A stretch of DNA of 64,000 bases from Lachnospiraceae bacterium (lineage in GTDB: Bacteria > Bacillota > Clostridia > Lachnospirales > Lachnospiraceae). Of this stretch, positions 54,720 through 64,000 are shown piece by piece (the stretch's first letter is position 1; each line of letters begins with the position of its first letter). The notes below the pieces were generated by a model. It was not told the origin of the DNA and did not search any database. It was given only the letters and a program-made list of their open reading frames with translations. The stretch spans positions 62,001-126,000 of the forward strand of contig CAJTFX010000008.1 of the NCBI GenBank assembly GCA_910575555.1, given 5' to 3'. The translations under genes and the position numbers were made by a program.

Positions 54720-56096
54720 TTATCGCTGATCCATGGGGATATATGCTTTGTGGGCCTGTACATTCTTGTAGGCAGGGCGCATAATCTTGCCGTTATAGCT
54801 TAATTCTTCCAGACGGTGGGCGCTCCAGCCGGAAATTCTTGCAATGGCAAAAATAGGAGTATACAGTTCTAAAGGAAGATTCAGCATACTGTAGGCAAAC
54901 CCGGAGAAAAAGTCTACATTGGGACTTACGCCTTTATAAATCTTGCGCTCTTTTGCAATAATCTGCGGCGCAAGCCGTTCCACCGTGGAATAAAGGTCGA
55001 ATTCTTCCTTCCGTCCCTTTTCTTTGGAAAGCCGTTCCACAAAGGAGCGGAACAGTTCTGCCCTGGGGTCGGAGAGAGAATATACTGCGTGGCCCATCCC
55101 GTAGATAAGGCCGGCTTTATCGAACGCTTCTTTATGAAGAAGGGCGGTCAGATAAGCGCTGATTTCTTCTTCGTCCTTCCAGTCGTGGAGATGCTGCTTC
55201 ATATCTTCGAACATTTTTACCACTTTGATGTTGGCGCCGCCGTGCTTCGGCCCCTTCAAAGAACCCAGAGACGCGGCAATGGCAGAGTAGGTATCGGTTC
55301 CCGAGGAAGATACCAGGTGTGTGGTGAAGGTGGAGTTGTTTCCGCCGCCGTGCTCCATGTGCAGAATCAATGAAATATCCAGAAGCTTTGCTTCCAAAGG
55401 CGTGTAGCTGCTGTCCGGGCGCAGAATATGTAAAATGGTCTCAGCCGTGGATAGTTCATCACCGGGCGTATGGATGAAAAGGCTTGCGCCGTCATGATAA
55501 TGACGGTATGCCTGGTATCCGTAAACAGAAAGAAGCGGAAACAGGCTGATTAAAGTCAGGCATTGGCGCAGCACATTGGGAATGGAAATGTCCTCTGCCC
55601 GGTTGTCGTAGGAATACAGGGTGAGGACGCTTCGCGCCAGTGTGTTCATCATATCCTGGCTGGGAGCCTTCATAATGAAATCTCTGACAAAACTTGTGGG
55701 CAGTGAACGGTATTTCGCAAGCTGCCCCCGGAAAAAGTCCAGTTCCTCCCGGTTCGGAAGTTTACCGAACAAAAGCAGATAAGTGCTTTCCTCAAAGCCG
55801 AAATGAGAACTTTCAGAAAGTCCGCTGATAATATCCTTGACATTGTAGCCCCGGTAATACAGTTCTCCGGGCGCCGGGACAGACGTTCCGTTTACCATTT
55901 TAGTGGAGCAGACATCGGAAATTTCCGTCAGCCCTACCAGGACGCCCTTTCCGTTTAAGTCCCTTAATCCTCTTTTTACATCGTATTCTTCGAACAAATC
56001 CGGATTAATCGTGGCAGCCCGCTGGTTTAATTCAGCCAGACGGGTAATTTCAGGCGTGATTTCGCAATAGTAGTTTGTATTCATGTTTGTGTTCAT
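54720..56096 (-). CDS. Citrate synthase
   Basis: 458-aa enzyme condensing acetyl-CoA and oxaloacetate. Catalytic region: HMEHGGGNNS, GMGHAVYSLSDPRA and SPNVDFFSGF. The start ATG at 56096 follows AAGGGGG; a frame from 56216 is unsupported. It is divergent from pckA, so two oxaloacetate enzymes share one control region (56097-56493). Confidence 0.92.
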   Translation of the reverse strand: MNTNMNTNYYCEITPEITRLAELNQRAATINPDLFEEYDVKRGLRDLNGKGVLVGLTEISDVCSTKMVNGTSVPAPGELYYRGYNVKDIISGLSESSHFGFEESTYLLLFGKLPNREELDFFRGQLAKYRSLPTSFVRDFIMKAPSQDMMNTLARSVLTLYSYDNRAEDISIPNVLRQCLTLISLFPLLSVYGYQAYRHYHDGASLFIHTPGDELSTAETILHILRPDSSYTPLEAKLLDISLILHMEHGGGNNSTFTTHLVSSSGTDTYSAIAASLGSLKGPKHGGANIKVVKMFEDMKQHLHDWKDEEEISAYLTALLHKEAFDKAGLIYGMGHAVYSLSDPRAELFRSFVERLSKEKGRKEEFDLYSTVERLAPQIIAKERKIYKGVSPNVDFFSGFAYSMLNLPLELYTPIFAIARISGWSAHRLEELSYNGKIMRPAYKNVQAHKAYIPMDQR

Positions 56097-56422
56097 AAAT
56101 TCCCCCTTTGAATTGATTTTTACTGGTAACTGCCATCTTGCGCGGCCAGCCGTCCGGCGGGCCGCATGGCTATCTGTGTTATGAAGGAATTCATAATAAC
56201 ATAAGAAAACCCACAATATTCAATTATCATACCATACTTTTTTATTTTGATACAAGAAAAATATCTTGTTTTTACGAAAATTTCATACTTTATTTAAAAA
56301 AATTATATAATTTTTGAGGATTTTTTCATAGCTTTTTTCTGGAAAATAGTTTAGAATAATAAAAGCGGCAGGGCCTTCAGACGTTTTTTTACATTTTTAT
56401 ACATAAGAAAGACAAAAAAAGA

Positions 56423-56451
56423 TTGACAAAGAAATAACAAAAGGCTATGCT
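56423..56451 (+). promoter_or_regulatory. pckA promoter
   Basis: Perfect TTGACA (56423-56428), 17-bp spacer, TATGCT (56446-56451), followed by AGGAGGA before ATG. Consistent with the high-expression codon use of the gene. The rest of 56217-56422 is very AT-rich with no gene. Confidence 0.75.
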
Positions 56452-56493
56452 AGATAGTAGAGAACTTTAAAATTTTAAGGAGGAAGATAAACA

Positions 56494-58173
56494 ATGGCAA
56501 CAAAGGCATATTATCCAAGAACAGAGATTGGGCCGAACAAAGTTGGTTTTGCAAAGACCCGCTCTATAATTGAAGCTGCATTCTACGGCAACAATGTAGT
56601 GAAGGTGAACACCCTGAAGGAAGCTTATGAGCTTGCTAAGAATTCTCCGGGAACTGTTGTAACAGACATGCCTGTATACAGAGGAGAGGAATTTGGTCTG
56701 GAGCCGGACGCTAAAGTATTGCTGTTCAATGACGGTTCCATTACAGGTCGTTATGCGCCTGCAAGAAGAATTACCGGCAAACCGGGTGTGAATACCACAG
56801 AACTGGATAAGATTTTGATGGATGCAGTTTATGATACCAGATGGAAAACCATGTACCATGCAGAAGTATTTATCGGCCTTGATCCGGAATTTATGGTAAA
56901 AGCCCATCTGCTGATTCCGGAAGGAGAAGAGAACCTCCTTTATTCCTGGATGCTGAACTTCCAGTATATGTCTGACAATTATGTGAAGATGTATAAATCA
57001 TCCAAGCTGTATGAGAATGAGCCGGATATTTATCTCTTCTCAGATCCTCAGTGGGTTGGAACAGATAAGACAGATATCTCTGACCCCAACTGCCTGTGCT
57101 ATTTCAACACAGATACCAACTGCGCAGGAATCCTTGGTATGAGATACTTCGGAGAGCATAAGAAAGGCACGCTGACACTGGCATGGGCTCTGGCTAACAG
57201 AAACGGCTACGCTTCCTGCCACGGCGGACAGAAAGAGTATACCCTGGAGGACGGCTCTAAATATGTTGCAGCTGTATTCGGATTGTCCGGATCTGGTAAG
57301 TCCACACTTACTCATGCAAAGCACAACAACAAATATCCGTCTATCAAGGTGCTTCATGACGATGCGTTTATCATCAATGCAGAGACCTGCTCTTCGGTAG
57401 CGTTAGAGCCTACTTATTTTGACAAGACAGCAGATTATCCTACCGGATGTGAAGATAACAAGTTCCTGCTGACTGCTCAGAACTGTTCTGCAACTTTAGA
57501 TGAGGACGGCAAAGTAGTTCTGGTAACAGAAGATGTGCGTAACGGAAACGGACGTGCGATTAAGTCCAAATTATGGTCACCGAACCGTGTGGACAAGATT
57601 GAAGCTCCGGTAAACGCTATTTTCTGGATTATGAAAGATCCTACCATTCCGCCGGTAGTAAAATTAAAAGGAGCTTCCCTTGCATCCGTTATGGGAGCAA
57701 CTCTGGCAACTAAACGTTCTACTGCAGAGAGACTTGCAGCCGGGGTAGACCCCAATGCGCTGGTAGTAGAGCCTTATGCAAACCCGTTCAGAACTTATCC
57801 GTTGGTAAATGACTATGAGAAGTTCAAATCACTGGTAGAAACCAAGAATGTAGACTGCTACATTATCAATACCGGTGAATTTATGGGCAAGAAGGTTCAG
57901 CCGAAGGATACCCTTGGCGTACTGGAAGCTATTGTTGAGAAGAAAGCAGATTTCAAACCATGGGGACCGTTCTCCGATATTGAAATCTTTGAGTGGGAAG
58001 GATTTGTACCGAATCTGTCTGACAAAGAATATGTGGAACAGTTAAAAGCACGTATGCAGGACAGACTGAATTATGTAACAAATCTGGACGAGGCAGAAGG
58101 CGGATTCAATAAGCTGCCGGAAGACGCTGCTGCAGCTATCAAGAAAGTTGTGGATGAAGCGAATACGTTATAA
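56494..58173 (+). CDS. pckA: Phosphoenolpyruvate carboxykinase (ATP)
   Basis: 559-aa enzyme interconverting oxaloacetate and PEP with ATP/ADP. The kinase loop GLSGSGKSTLTHAKH, the RNGYASCHGG segment and the metal-binding HDDAF are visible. In fermentative Lachnospiraceae the enzyme usually runs toward oxaloacetate for succinate/propionate pathways, inferred here. Strongly biased codons. Confidence 0.93.
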   Translation: MATKAYYPRTEIGPNKVGFAKTRSIIEAAFYGNNVVKVNTLKEAYELAKNSPGTVVTDMPVYRGEEFGLEPDAKVLLFNDGSITGRYAPARRITGKPGVNTTELDKILMDAVYDTRWKTMYHAEVFIGLDPEFMVKAHLLIPEGEENLLYSWMLNFQYMSDNYVKMYKSSKLYENEPDIYLFSDPQWVGTDKTDISDPNCLCYFNTDTNCAGILGMRYFGEHKKGTLTLAWALANRNGYASCHGGQKEYTLEDGSKYVAAVFGLSGSGKSTLTHAKHNNKYPSIKVLHDDAFIINAETCSSVALEPTYFDKTADYPTGCEDNKFLLTAQNCSATLDEDGKVVLVTEDVRNGNGRAIKSKLWSPNRVDKIEAPVNAIFWIMKDPTIPPVVKLKGASLASVMGATLATKRSTAERLAAGVDPNALVVEPYANPFRTYPLVNDYEKFKSLVETKNVDCYIINTGEFMGKKVQPKDTLGVLEAIVEKKADFKPWGPFSDIEIFEWEGFVPNLSDKEYVEQLKARMQDRLNYVTNLDEAEGGFNKLPEDAAAAIKKVVDEANTL

Positions 58174-58190
58174 TCAAAAGGTTTTTATGG

Positions 58191-58226
58191 CTCCCACAGG
58201 ATACAGTTCTGTATCCTGTGGGAGAA
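58191..58226 (+). terminator. pckA terminator hairpin
   Basis: Near-perfect 15-bp stem, CTCCCACAGGATACA with its complement, around a GTTC tetraloop. The T-tract is absent (AATGTATATT), so efficiency is uncertain. Confidence 0.75.
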
Positions 58227-58309
58227 TGTATATTAGATGAAATGTATTGAAATTGTAAAGGAATTTTTTACATAATGTATAGCAGAATTGATATAATTGG
58301 AGAATTAGC

Positions 58310-60541
58310 ATGAAAAGAAATAAGATTTTAATTACTGTGATGTGCTGTTTTCTGTTTGCGGTTTCTTTATTTGCCATGAATCAGGCGGAAGCCCAGGCGG
58401 CAGGAAATTATACATTGCAGGTAAACAAAGCCACCAATGTAGTAACTGTATTCCGAAGCGACGGCACGCCGGAGCGGGCGTTTGTTTGTTCGGTGGGGAG
58501 CGCAACCCCAATCGGAACTTTTTATACGCCCAACAAATACAGATGGCATGAACTGGACGGTCCTTCTTACGGACAGTACTGCACCCGTATTGTTGCCGGG
58601 TATCTGTTCCATTCCGTCTGGTATTACCGGAATGGGGATTATGCATCCCAGTCCTATGTACAGTATAATAAGCTGGGGACAACCGCTTCCCACGGCTGTG
58701 TCCGTCTTACCGTGGCAGATGCAAAATGGATTTATGACAACTGTCCTCTGGGAACAAAAGTTACAGTGATGTACGGTTCTTCCGCCAATGATCCTCTGGG
58801 AAAACCGGCGGCCATTAAAGTCCCCAATGTAAGAGAAGGATGGGACCCTACTGATCCAAACCCGGCCAATCCATACAGTGCGGCAATGCCGTCAATTGAT
58901 ACAAGCGGAGCTTCCCAGACCGTTTCCTATGGAAGCGATTTTTACCCTCTTACCGGAATTACAGCCAAAGATTCCCTTGGAAATGATATCAGCGGGAAAC
59001 TGGCTTATGCCGGAAGCGTCAATACAAAACAGCTTGGAGATCACAAAATTACATACCGCGTAACAGACGCATTGGGCAGAACTGCCTATGCAGATAAGAC
59101 TTACACCGTGGCAGATACTGATAAAGCCAAGATTACCGGCGTCAAGAAAAGTCTCAAAAAGGAATATAATTCCACGCTTAAATTAAAGAAGAATGTAAAG
59201 GCTAAGACAGTGACAGGCAAAAGTCTTACCAAGAAGATAAAGATTAAGATTATTTCTCCGGGAAGCAAGAAGGAGAAAACTTACAAGAAGAGTACCCTGA
59301 AGCTGAAGAAGCTTGGAACTTACAAAATCAATTACTATGTGACCAATCCGGCCAACGGTCTGGTGACAAAAGTTACCTGCAAGGTGAAGGTAAGCGATAC
59401 CAAGAAGCCTAAGTTCAGCGGCGTTGCTGCACAAAAGACCGTGGAGTATAACAGTACGCTGAATCTGAAATCAGGCATAAAAGCCAAACTGGTATCCGGC
59501 AAGAATATGACTTCCAAGATTACTGTGAAGGTTCAGACGCCGGGAGGAACTGCGTTAAAGAAAATAAGCAGCAGCAAGATCAAGAGTTATAAATTTACCA
59601 AAACAGGCGATTATAAAGTGGAATATTCTGTGGCAAATCCCTACAATAAGAAAGCGGTTGCCAAAGCAGTAATGAATGTTAAAGTAAGTGATACAAAAGC
59701 GCCTGTAATTTCAGGCGTAGTGGATCAGACGGTAGCCTTTGGCGCGAAACTGAACCTGAGAACCGGTATTACTGCAAAACAGGTATCCGGCAAGAATATA
59801 ACTGCCAATGTGAAGATTACCGTGACAACTCCGGCCAAGAGCACCAGCGAATTTGCCGGAACAGAGTATATCTTTACCCAGGCAGGCGTTTACACCATCG
59901 GATATTCCGTGGCAAATCCGGATAATCCCCAGGCAGTGGCGCAGGCAAGCAGGAAGATTACTGTGAACGCAGACACCCGCAAACCGGTGATTACCATTGA
60001 AAGCAGTAAGGCAAATACGGCGCTGACCGGAACACCTTATGATGTTTACGCAGGAGTGAAAGCATCTTTGGATCAGACGGATCTTACCAGCGCAGTTACG
60101 GTAAAAGTTACAAATGCCAATAATCAGACCGTTGCCGTAACCAATAAGATGGTAACCTTCACAGAAGCCGGTGTTTATACCATCACTTACACGGTGCAGA
60201 ATCCCAATAACCCGGCGGTTGTTGAGACAAAGACCTTTACTGTGACTGTAAGCGTTCAGAACACAACTCCGGACGATGCGCCGGCAGTTCAGTCTGCGCC
60301 GGAATTTATGAATCCGAACCATGAGGAGCCTGCAGAAGATGGGGCAGAGCCTGAGGTTTCTGCGGAAGATGAAGTACAGCCTAAAGAAGCTGCAGAAGAT
60401 GAAGTACAGCCGGACGAACCTGCAGGAGATGAACCTCAGCCGGAAGCTGAAGTTCAGCCTGAGGTCCCTGCAGAAGATACAGTAGAGCCTGAAGTTCCTG
60501 CAGAAGCTGAAGTTCAGCCAGAACCGGAGGTTTTACCTTAA
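58310..60541 (+). CDS. L,D-transpeptidase with Ig-like repeats and acidic tail
   Basis: 743-aa exported enzyme. A signal peptide (1-31, cleavage near AQAAG) precedes the YkuD domain (about 33-150) with the catalytic HGCVRL motif (SHGCVRLTVADAK). It should form 3-3 cross-links or attach proteins to peptidoglycan. Residues about 200-660 hold five or six bacterial Ig-like domains, two of them very Lys-rich, and the last ~75 residues are a Glu/Pro/Ala repeat (EVQPE units). No LPXTG anchor is seen. It begins with ATG at 58310. Confidence 0.88.
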   Translation: MKRNKILITVMCCFLFAVSLFAMNQAEAQAAGNYTLQVNKATNVVTVFRSDGTPERAFVCSVGSATPIGTFYTPNKYRWHELDGPSYGQYCTRIVAGYLFHSVWYYRNGDYASQSYVQYNKLGTTASHGCVRLTVADAKWIYDNCPLGTKVTVMYGSSANDPLGKPAAIKVPNVREGWDPTDPNPANPYSAAMPSIDTSGASQTVSYGSDFYPLTGITAKDSLGNDISGKLAYAGSVNTKQLGDHKITYRVTDALGRTAYADKTYTVADTDKAKITGVKKSLKKEYNSTLKLKKNVKAKTVTGKSLTKKIKIKIISPGSKKEKTYKKSTLKLKKLGTYKINYYVTNPANGLVTKVTCKVKVSDTKKPKFSGVAAQKTVEYNSTLNLKSGIKAKLVSGKNMTSKITVKVQTPGGTALKKISSSKIKSYKFTKTGDYKVEYSVANPYNKKAVAKAVMNVKVSDTKAPVISGVVDQTVAFGAKLNLRTGITAKQVSGKNITANVKITVTTPAKSTSEFAGTEYIFTQAGVYTIGYSVANPDNPQAVAQASRKITVNADTRKPVITIESSKANTALTGTPYDVYAGVKASLDQTDLTSAVTVKVTNANNQTVAVTNKMVTFTEAGVYTITYTVQNPNNPAVVETKTFTVTVSVQNTTPDDAPAVQSAPEFMNPNHEEPAEDGAEPEVSAEDEVQPKEAAEDEVQPDEPAGDEPQPEAEVQPEVPAEDTVEPEVPAEAEVQPEPEVLP

Positions 60542-60587
60542 CTTCATCCTGTTTTTGAAACTGTTACAAATTTACATTAATTTTTAG

Positions 60588-60616
60588 TTGATAATCAGGA
60601 CATAATAAGGTATAAT
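60588..60616 (+). promoter_or_regulatory. Promoter of the 6S-like RNA
   Basis: TTGATA (60588-60593), exactly 17 bp, TATAAT (60611-60616). Expected start near 60623. Confidence 0.75.
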
Positions 60617-60622
60617 CATTTA

Positions 60623-60826
60623 TAGGCTAGAAAGTATAATCCTGGGGTGTTCGATACCCTGCTATTTTGAACCTACATTTACTTTTATGGGATTCCTACA
60701 TTGCCGATTGGATGTCAGGCCGTCATAACGCAGCGGAAGGCAGAAGAGAGGTTGCGGTTACCCACCTGGCTTAGGCTAGGAGTCAAAATTGCAGGAAACG
60801 GCATTTTGGGTGTACTTTCCAGAAAA
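60623..60826 (+). ncRNA. ssrS: Probable 6S RNA
   Basis: About 200 nt of structured non-coding RNA directly after a strong promoter. The 5' CTAGAAAGTA (60627-60636) pairs with 3' TACTTTCCAG (60813-60822) to close the molecule. Between them, CCTGGGGTGTTCGATACC and TTTTGAACCTACATTTA resemble the 5' side of known 6S RNAs, and a large asymmetric middle fits the open-promoter mimic that binds sigma-70/A RNA polymerase. It would tune transcription in stationary phase. Identification rests on remembered consensus and the closing stem, not on a model search. SRP RNA and tmRNA were considered and do not fit. Confidence 0.7.
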
Positions 60827-60836
60827 ATTCTAAGGT

Positions 60837-60952
60837 ACAAAAGACTTTTACAAAAGCGGATTAGCGCATAAGTTTCGAAAGATTCTCAAAGAAATACGAA
60901 AGATTGGAAATACAAAAGACTCTTTAGGTACGAAAGATAAATTACAAAAGAG
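60837..60952 (+). repeat. Array of seven ACRAAAGAY-like motifs
   Basis: Copies of ACAAAAGAC/ACGAAAGAT start at 60837, 60850, 60875, 60896, 60912, 60930 and 60944, spaced 13-25 bp apart, in the leader between the 6S RNA and the SpoIID-type gene. Meaning unknown; it could be a protein-binding array or decayed repeat. Confidence 0.6.
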
Positions 60953-60953
60953 G

Positions 60954-60983
60954 AGAGGCTGCTTTGGAGAAAGGCAGCCTTTT
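60954..60983 (+). terminator. Hairpin before the SpoIID-like gene
   Basis: AGGCTGC and GCAGCCT flank an 11-nt loop and are followed by TTTTCGC. It lies 130 bp after the probable 6S RNA and 52 bp before the next gene. Confidence 0.65.
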
Positions 60984-61034
60984 CGCTTGAATGTAAAGTG
61001 ATTTCTGAATTTAAAGAAGGAACAGGAATGTTGC

Positions 61035-63296
61035 ATGGGAAGAGGATATTCATCGAAAAGGGAGAAATATTTGACCGTATTGCTGGCAGCGCTGCTGGTG
61101 GTTTTAGCCATACTTTTTATGCAGGCTGTGATGGACGAGAAGGTAATACTGGAATACAGTAACGAGTATGTGGCAATGGCAGAACTGCCGTCGCAGCTCA
61201 GTTTTACATATTATGAAGAAGAGGAATGGAAAGAAAAGCTAAAGGAAATCAATTCCGGAAAAAATCTCAACGGCAAACTTACTTTTGGAAAACTGGAGAA
61301 GCTGCTGGAACAATTGTCTGTCCTGGAATATGTGACGTATCCTGACAAATTTTCCTGGAAACATGTCTCCCGTACAGAGTGGAATGGGGTGTATGAGCAG
61401 ATTCTGGACTTACTGGATACAGAAGGAGCGGTATCTGCCACAAACCTGGTGTTTCTTACCCAGGATACAGAAAAAGCCGGAGAGGGAGAAGCATTGCAGA
61501 GGCTGACCCAGAAGGGATATTATGAAGTGGCAGAAGGCGTGGATTATTTTCATTATTATGATATGTATCAGGTTTATGTAAAAGATCAGCGTATTATCGG
61601 CGTCAGCAGCGAATGTAAAGGGCCTCTGACCTTGAAAAATGTGTTTGTGCATTCCACAGAGAATGAGAAAGCGGAGATTCTGTATGAACGGCAGAAGATT
61701 TCTCTGGATATTGACGGACTGGCGGAAGAGATTCAGGATACCATCTGCGACATGGAATGGACAGAGGGGAAAGTGACGGCAATTTATAAGAAAGAAGATA
61801 TGATTTCCGGAAAAGTCCTGAGCTTTAACGAGGAACAGATAGAGATTTCCGGCTATGGAACCTTAGGACACAGCGGAGCTTTAAAAATATATAAGACTTA
61901 TGGAACAGTGGAAGAACTGGATGAATCAAAGCTGGTAATCGGTAATCTGCAGGCAGATTTTGTGGTGGCAGAGAAACAGGTCTGCGGAATTATTTTAAAG
62001 GAGCCGGCTTCCATTGAGAATATCCGTGTGCTTCTGCTGAACGGGGAAAGTGAGTATCATGAGAATCCGGTGTTTGTGACCGATGGAGGAGGGACTTTAA
62101 CCGTAGGGGAACGAACAGAAAAAATTGAGCCTGGAAAACCGTTGGCTGCATCGGAATTCTTTGGGGAAAACCCGGATTTTTTGAAAATTGCCCTGGAAGA
62201 TGAAAATGGAAGAATTTATTTTTCAGACGGAGCCGGCGCCCATGCTTCTCTGGGATACCGGGGAACCATGGAGATTCGAAAATATCAGGAAGGGTACGGC
62301 GTAGTGAACGAACTGTCCCTGGAACAATATCTGTACGGCGTAGTTCCCAGTGAAATGCCCTCCTCCTATGAACGGGAGGCGCTGTGCGTTCAGGCGGTCT
62401 GCGCCAGAAGCTATGCCTGCATTCAGCTGATGAAAGGGGATTATGCCGCTTTGGGAGCCCATGTGGATGACAGCACCAGTTATCAGGTGTATAATAAACA
62501 GGAGGAAACGCCTCAGACCAACCTGGCGGTGGACGATACCGTGGGAGAAGTGATCAAGTATCAGGGAGAGGTTGCAGAGGCATACTTTTTCTCCACCTCC
62601 TGCGGCTATACCGGAGATATGGGCTTATGGAACAGCGGCGGTGAGGAGCGGTTCGGCTATCTGCAGGGAATCTCCCTTCTGGCAGAGGGAGAAGAAGCGG
62701 ATATTTCCAGTGAAGAAGCTTTTGCAGAATTTATTAAGAATAAAGAAATTACTTCTTATGACAGCGGCAGCGCCTATTTCCGATGGCAGGCAGAGGTTTT
62801 GGCCCTGAAAGAGATGGAAACAGTGAACCAGGCTGTCCTGGAGCGGGCGGAGGCCAATGCCGGAAACGTACAGTTTCTCAAGGCGGACGGCTCGGAAGGA
62901 AAATCTTCTGATCTGGCAGGGTTCGGGGCTTTAAAGGAAATTTCCGTGGGAGAGCGGGGAAGCGGCGGAGGCATCCGGATTTTGTGCATTTCCTATGAAA
63001 AAGGAACGGTTCGTCTGCTGACGGAATATAACATACGTTATGTACTGGGAGCTGCGGCCGGTGAAGTCACAGACAATCAGGGAGAGCGTATAGATATGAA
63101 GCTTCTGCCCAGCGCTTATTTTGCCCTGACGCCTATAGAGCAGGGATATCTTCTGCAGGGCGGCGGGTACGGACATGGAATCGGAATGAGCCAGAATGGC
63201 TCCAACGGAATGGCTAAAGCCGGTATGAACTATATGGAAATCCTGATGAAATTTTATCAGGGCATCACAATAGAAAATATTTACAATGGGGAATAA
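61035..63296 (+). CDS. SpoIID/LytB-domain membrane protein
   Basis: 753-aa protein. One N-terminal transmembrane helix (about 12-33) anchors an extracytoplasmic region. Residues about 120-400 are of unknown fold; residues about 410-745 form the SpoIID domain (LSLEQYLYGVVPSEMPSSYEREAL, ARSYA, FSTSCGYT, GYGHGIGMSQNGSNGMAK). SpoIID proteins are lytic transglycosylases acting on denuded glycans. It is about twice as long as sporulation SpoIID (~340 aa), so it is more likely a vegetative paralogue. Confidence 0.85.
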   Translation: MGRGYSSKREKYLTVLLAALLVVLAILFMQAVMDEKVILEYSNEYVAMAELPSQLSFTYYEEEEWKEKLKEINSGKNLNGKLTFGKLEKLLEQLSVLEYVTYPDKFSWKHVSRTEWNGVYEQILDLLDTEGAVSATNLVFLTQDTEKAGEGEALQRLTQKGYYEVAEGVDYFHYYDMYQVYVKDQRIIGVSSECKGPLTLKNVFVHSTENEKAEILYERQKISLDIDGLAEEIQDTICDMEWTEGKVTAIYKKEDMISGKVLSFNEEQIEISGYGTLGHSGALKIYKTYGTVEELDESKLVIGNLQADFVVAEKQVCGIILKEPASIENIRVLLLNGESEYHENPVFVTDGGGTLTVGERTEKIEPGKPLAASEFFGENPDFLKIALEDENGRIYFSDGAGAHASLGYRGTMEIRKYQEGYGVVNELSLEQYLYGVVPSEMPSSYEREALCVQAVCARSYACIQLMKGDYAALGAHVDDSTSYQVYNKQEETPQTNLAVDDTVGEVIKYQGEVAEAYFFSTSCGYTGDMGLWNSGGEERFGYLQGISLLAEGEEADISSEEAFAEFIKNKEITSYDSGSAYFRWQAEVLALKEMETVNQAVLERAEANAGNVQFLKADGSEGKSSDLAGFGALKEISVGERGSGGGIRILCISYEKGTVRLLTEYNIRYVLGAAAGEVTDNQGERIDMKLLPSAYFALTPIEQGYLLQGGGYGHGIGMSQNGSNGMAKAGMNYMEILMKFYQGITIENIYNGE

Positions 63297-63298
63297 TT

Positions 63299-64000
63299 AT
63301 GTTTTGGAAGTTTGTGGCAGGAGCCAAGGCTTTTCTGGCGGAATGTAAAAGAGATAATATCAGCGCATATGCGGCTCAGGCGGCATTTTTTATCATTATG
63401 TCCCTGATCCCTTTTATCATGCTGTTTATTTCTCTGATCCAGTTCACACCGGTGACAAAGAGCATGGTAATGGACATTGTGAACCGGCTGATGCCGGAAT
63501 ATATTTCTCCGTTTCTCATAGGAATTATCAATGAAGTTTACAATAATTCTGTGGGGACGGCGTCTATAGCGGCGATTATGGCAGTCTGGTCGGCGGCCAA
63601 AGGGATTCACTGCGTCACGGCCGGATTGAACAGTGTCTACGACATTGAAGAGACCCGGAACTGGATTTTTCTGCGGTTTCGGGCCATTCTCTATACGCTG
63701 ATGCTGGTGGTTGCAATTGTAGTTTCCCTTACGCTGATGGTGTTTGGGAACAGTCTGCAGAAATTAATCTGGAAGTATGTTCCCTTTGCGGCAGATTTTA
63801 CCTGGGGAATTTTACAGCTTCGTTCCCTGATTTTACTGGCGGTGCTGATGCTTTTTTTTCTGATGCTGTTTAAAATGCTTCCCAACCGGAAAGCCTCTGT
63901 CAAACACCAGATTCCCGGCAGTGCGCTGAGCGCGGTGGGATGGTCTCTGCTGTCTTTTGGGATATCTGTCTATGTGGATTACTTTAACGGATTTTCCATG
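63299..64000 (+). CDS. YihY/BrkB-family membrane protein (partial)
   Basis: 234 codons, open at the window end. Family features: N-terminal ECKRDNISAYAAQAAFF and the SLIPF loop, several membrane helices and the FKMLPNRKASVKHQIPG segment. Role unknown; not an RNase BN despite old annotations. It starts with ATG at 63299, immediately after the SpoIID-type gene (2 bp gap). Confidence 0.85.
   Translation, partial: MFWKFVAGAKAFLAECKRDNISAYAAQAAFFIIMSLIPFIMLFISLIQFTPVTKSMVMDIVNRLMPEYISPFLIGIINEVYNNSVGTASIAAIMAVWSAAKGIHCVTAGLNSVYDIEETRNWIFLRFRAILYTLMLVVAIVVSLTLMVFGNSLQKLIWKYVPFAADFTWGILQLRSLILLAVLMLFFLMLFKMLPNRKASVKHQIPGSALSAVGWSLLSFGISVYVDYFNGFSM

Noticed and set aside
60623-60826. SRP RNA, tmRNA or RNase P as identity of the structured RNA
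   Set aside because: No GGAAGSARCAG-type SRP loop tetranucleotide context, no tag peptide frame or tRNA-like ends, and too short for RNase P. The 6S features fit best.

Overview
The window looks like chromosome of a spore-forming, obligately anaerobic Firmicute, most probably family Lachnospiraceae. The evidence is the order comEC-holA-rpsT-gpr-spoIIP-lepA-hemW, the sporulation genes gpr and spoIIP, a [FeFe] hydrogenase, QueH instead of QueG, and a GGGtGRT/NifU-like pair. The species cannot be named from sequence alone.

Region 1 (1 to about 12,085) is an AT-rich, horizontally acquired island. It carries a divergent XRE regulator, an operon of three overlapping tyrosine recombinases plus a small TnpC-like protein (Tn554-like), an orphan LytTR domain, an IS110-family insertion sequence, a large HD-hydrolase/Hsp90-like ATPase fusion (1036 aa), and a 170-bp inverted-repeat element. 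Its right edge cuts comEC: only the C-terminal 560 codons remain from 12,090. The left edge is outside the window.

Region 2 (12,090 to 24,700) is conserved core: truncated comEC, a small Cys/Asp-repeat peptide gene divergent from ahpC, a separate AhpF-N-terminal-like thioredoxin protein, holA, rpsT (convergent, TTG start), gpr, spoIIP, a CorA-like transporter, lepA, hemW and queH.

Region 3 (24,701 to 41,000) holds argH, asd, a lipoprotein, a GltD-like flavoprotein/[FeFe] hydrogenase pair, a DUF234-type ATPase with a broken Walker A motif, topB, a hexapeptide-repeat transferase, an ABC exporter pair and the NifU-like/GGGtGRT pair.

Region 4 (41,300 to 53,200) holds hicAB, an anchored C39-like protease, a PadR/HAAS membrane-protein operon downstream of a cluster of palindromic mini-elements, then branched-chain and threonine biosynthesis (ilvN, ilvC, a LysR regulator divergent from leuCD, thrC). 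An AP2-domain protein and a SleB-like hydrolase are interspersed.

Region 5 (53,288 to 64,000) holds a CheX-like/CheY-like pair, citrate synthase, PEP carboxykinase, an L,D-transpeptidase with Ig-like repeats, a probable 6S RNA, a SpoIID-domain protein and the start of a YihY/BrkB membrane protein.

Intergenic regions are rich in small non-coding palindromes. One MITE-like family with about 29-bp terminal inverted repeats occurs at least four times (16.5, 23.7, 32.1 and 46.9 kb). The best candidates for undescribed biology are the HD/Hsp90-like protein carried on an element that splits comEC, and the 67-aa Cys/Asp-repeat peptide beside ahpC. No tRNA, rRNA or CRISPR array was seen.
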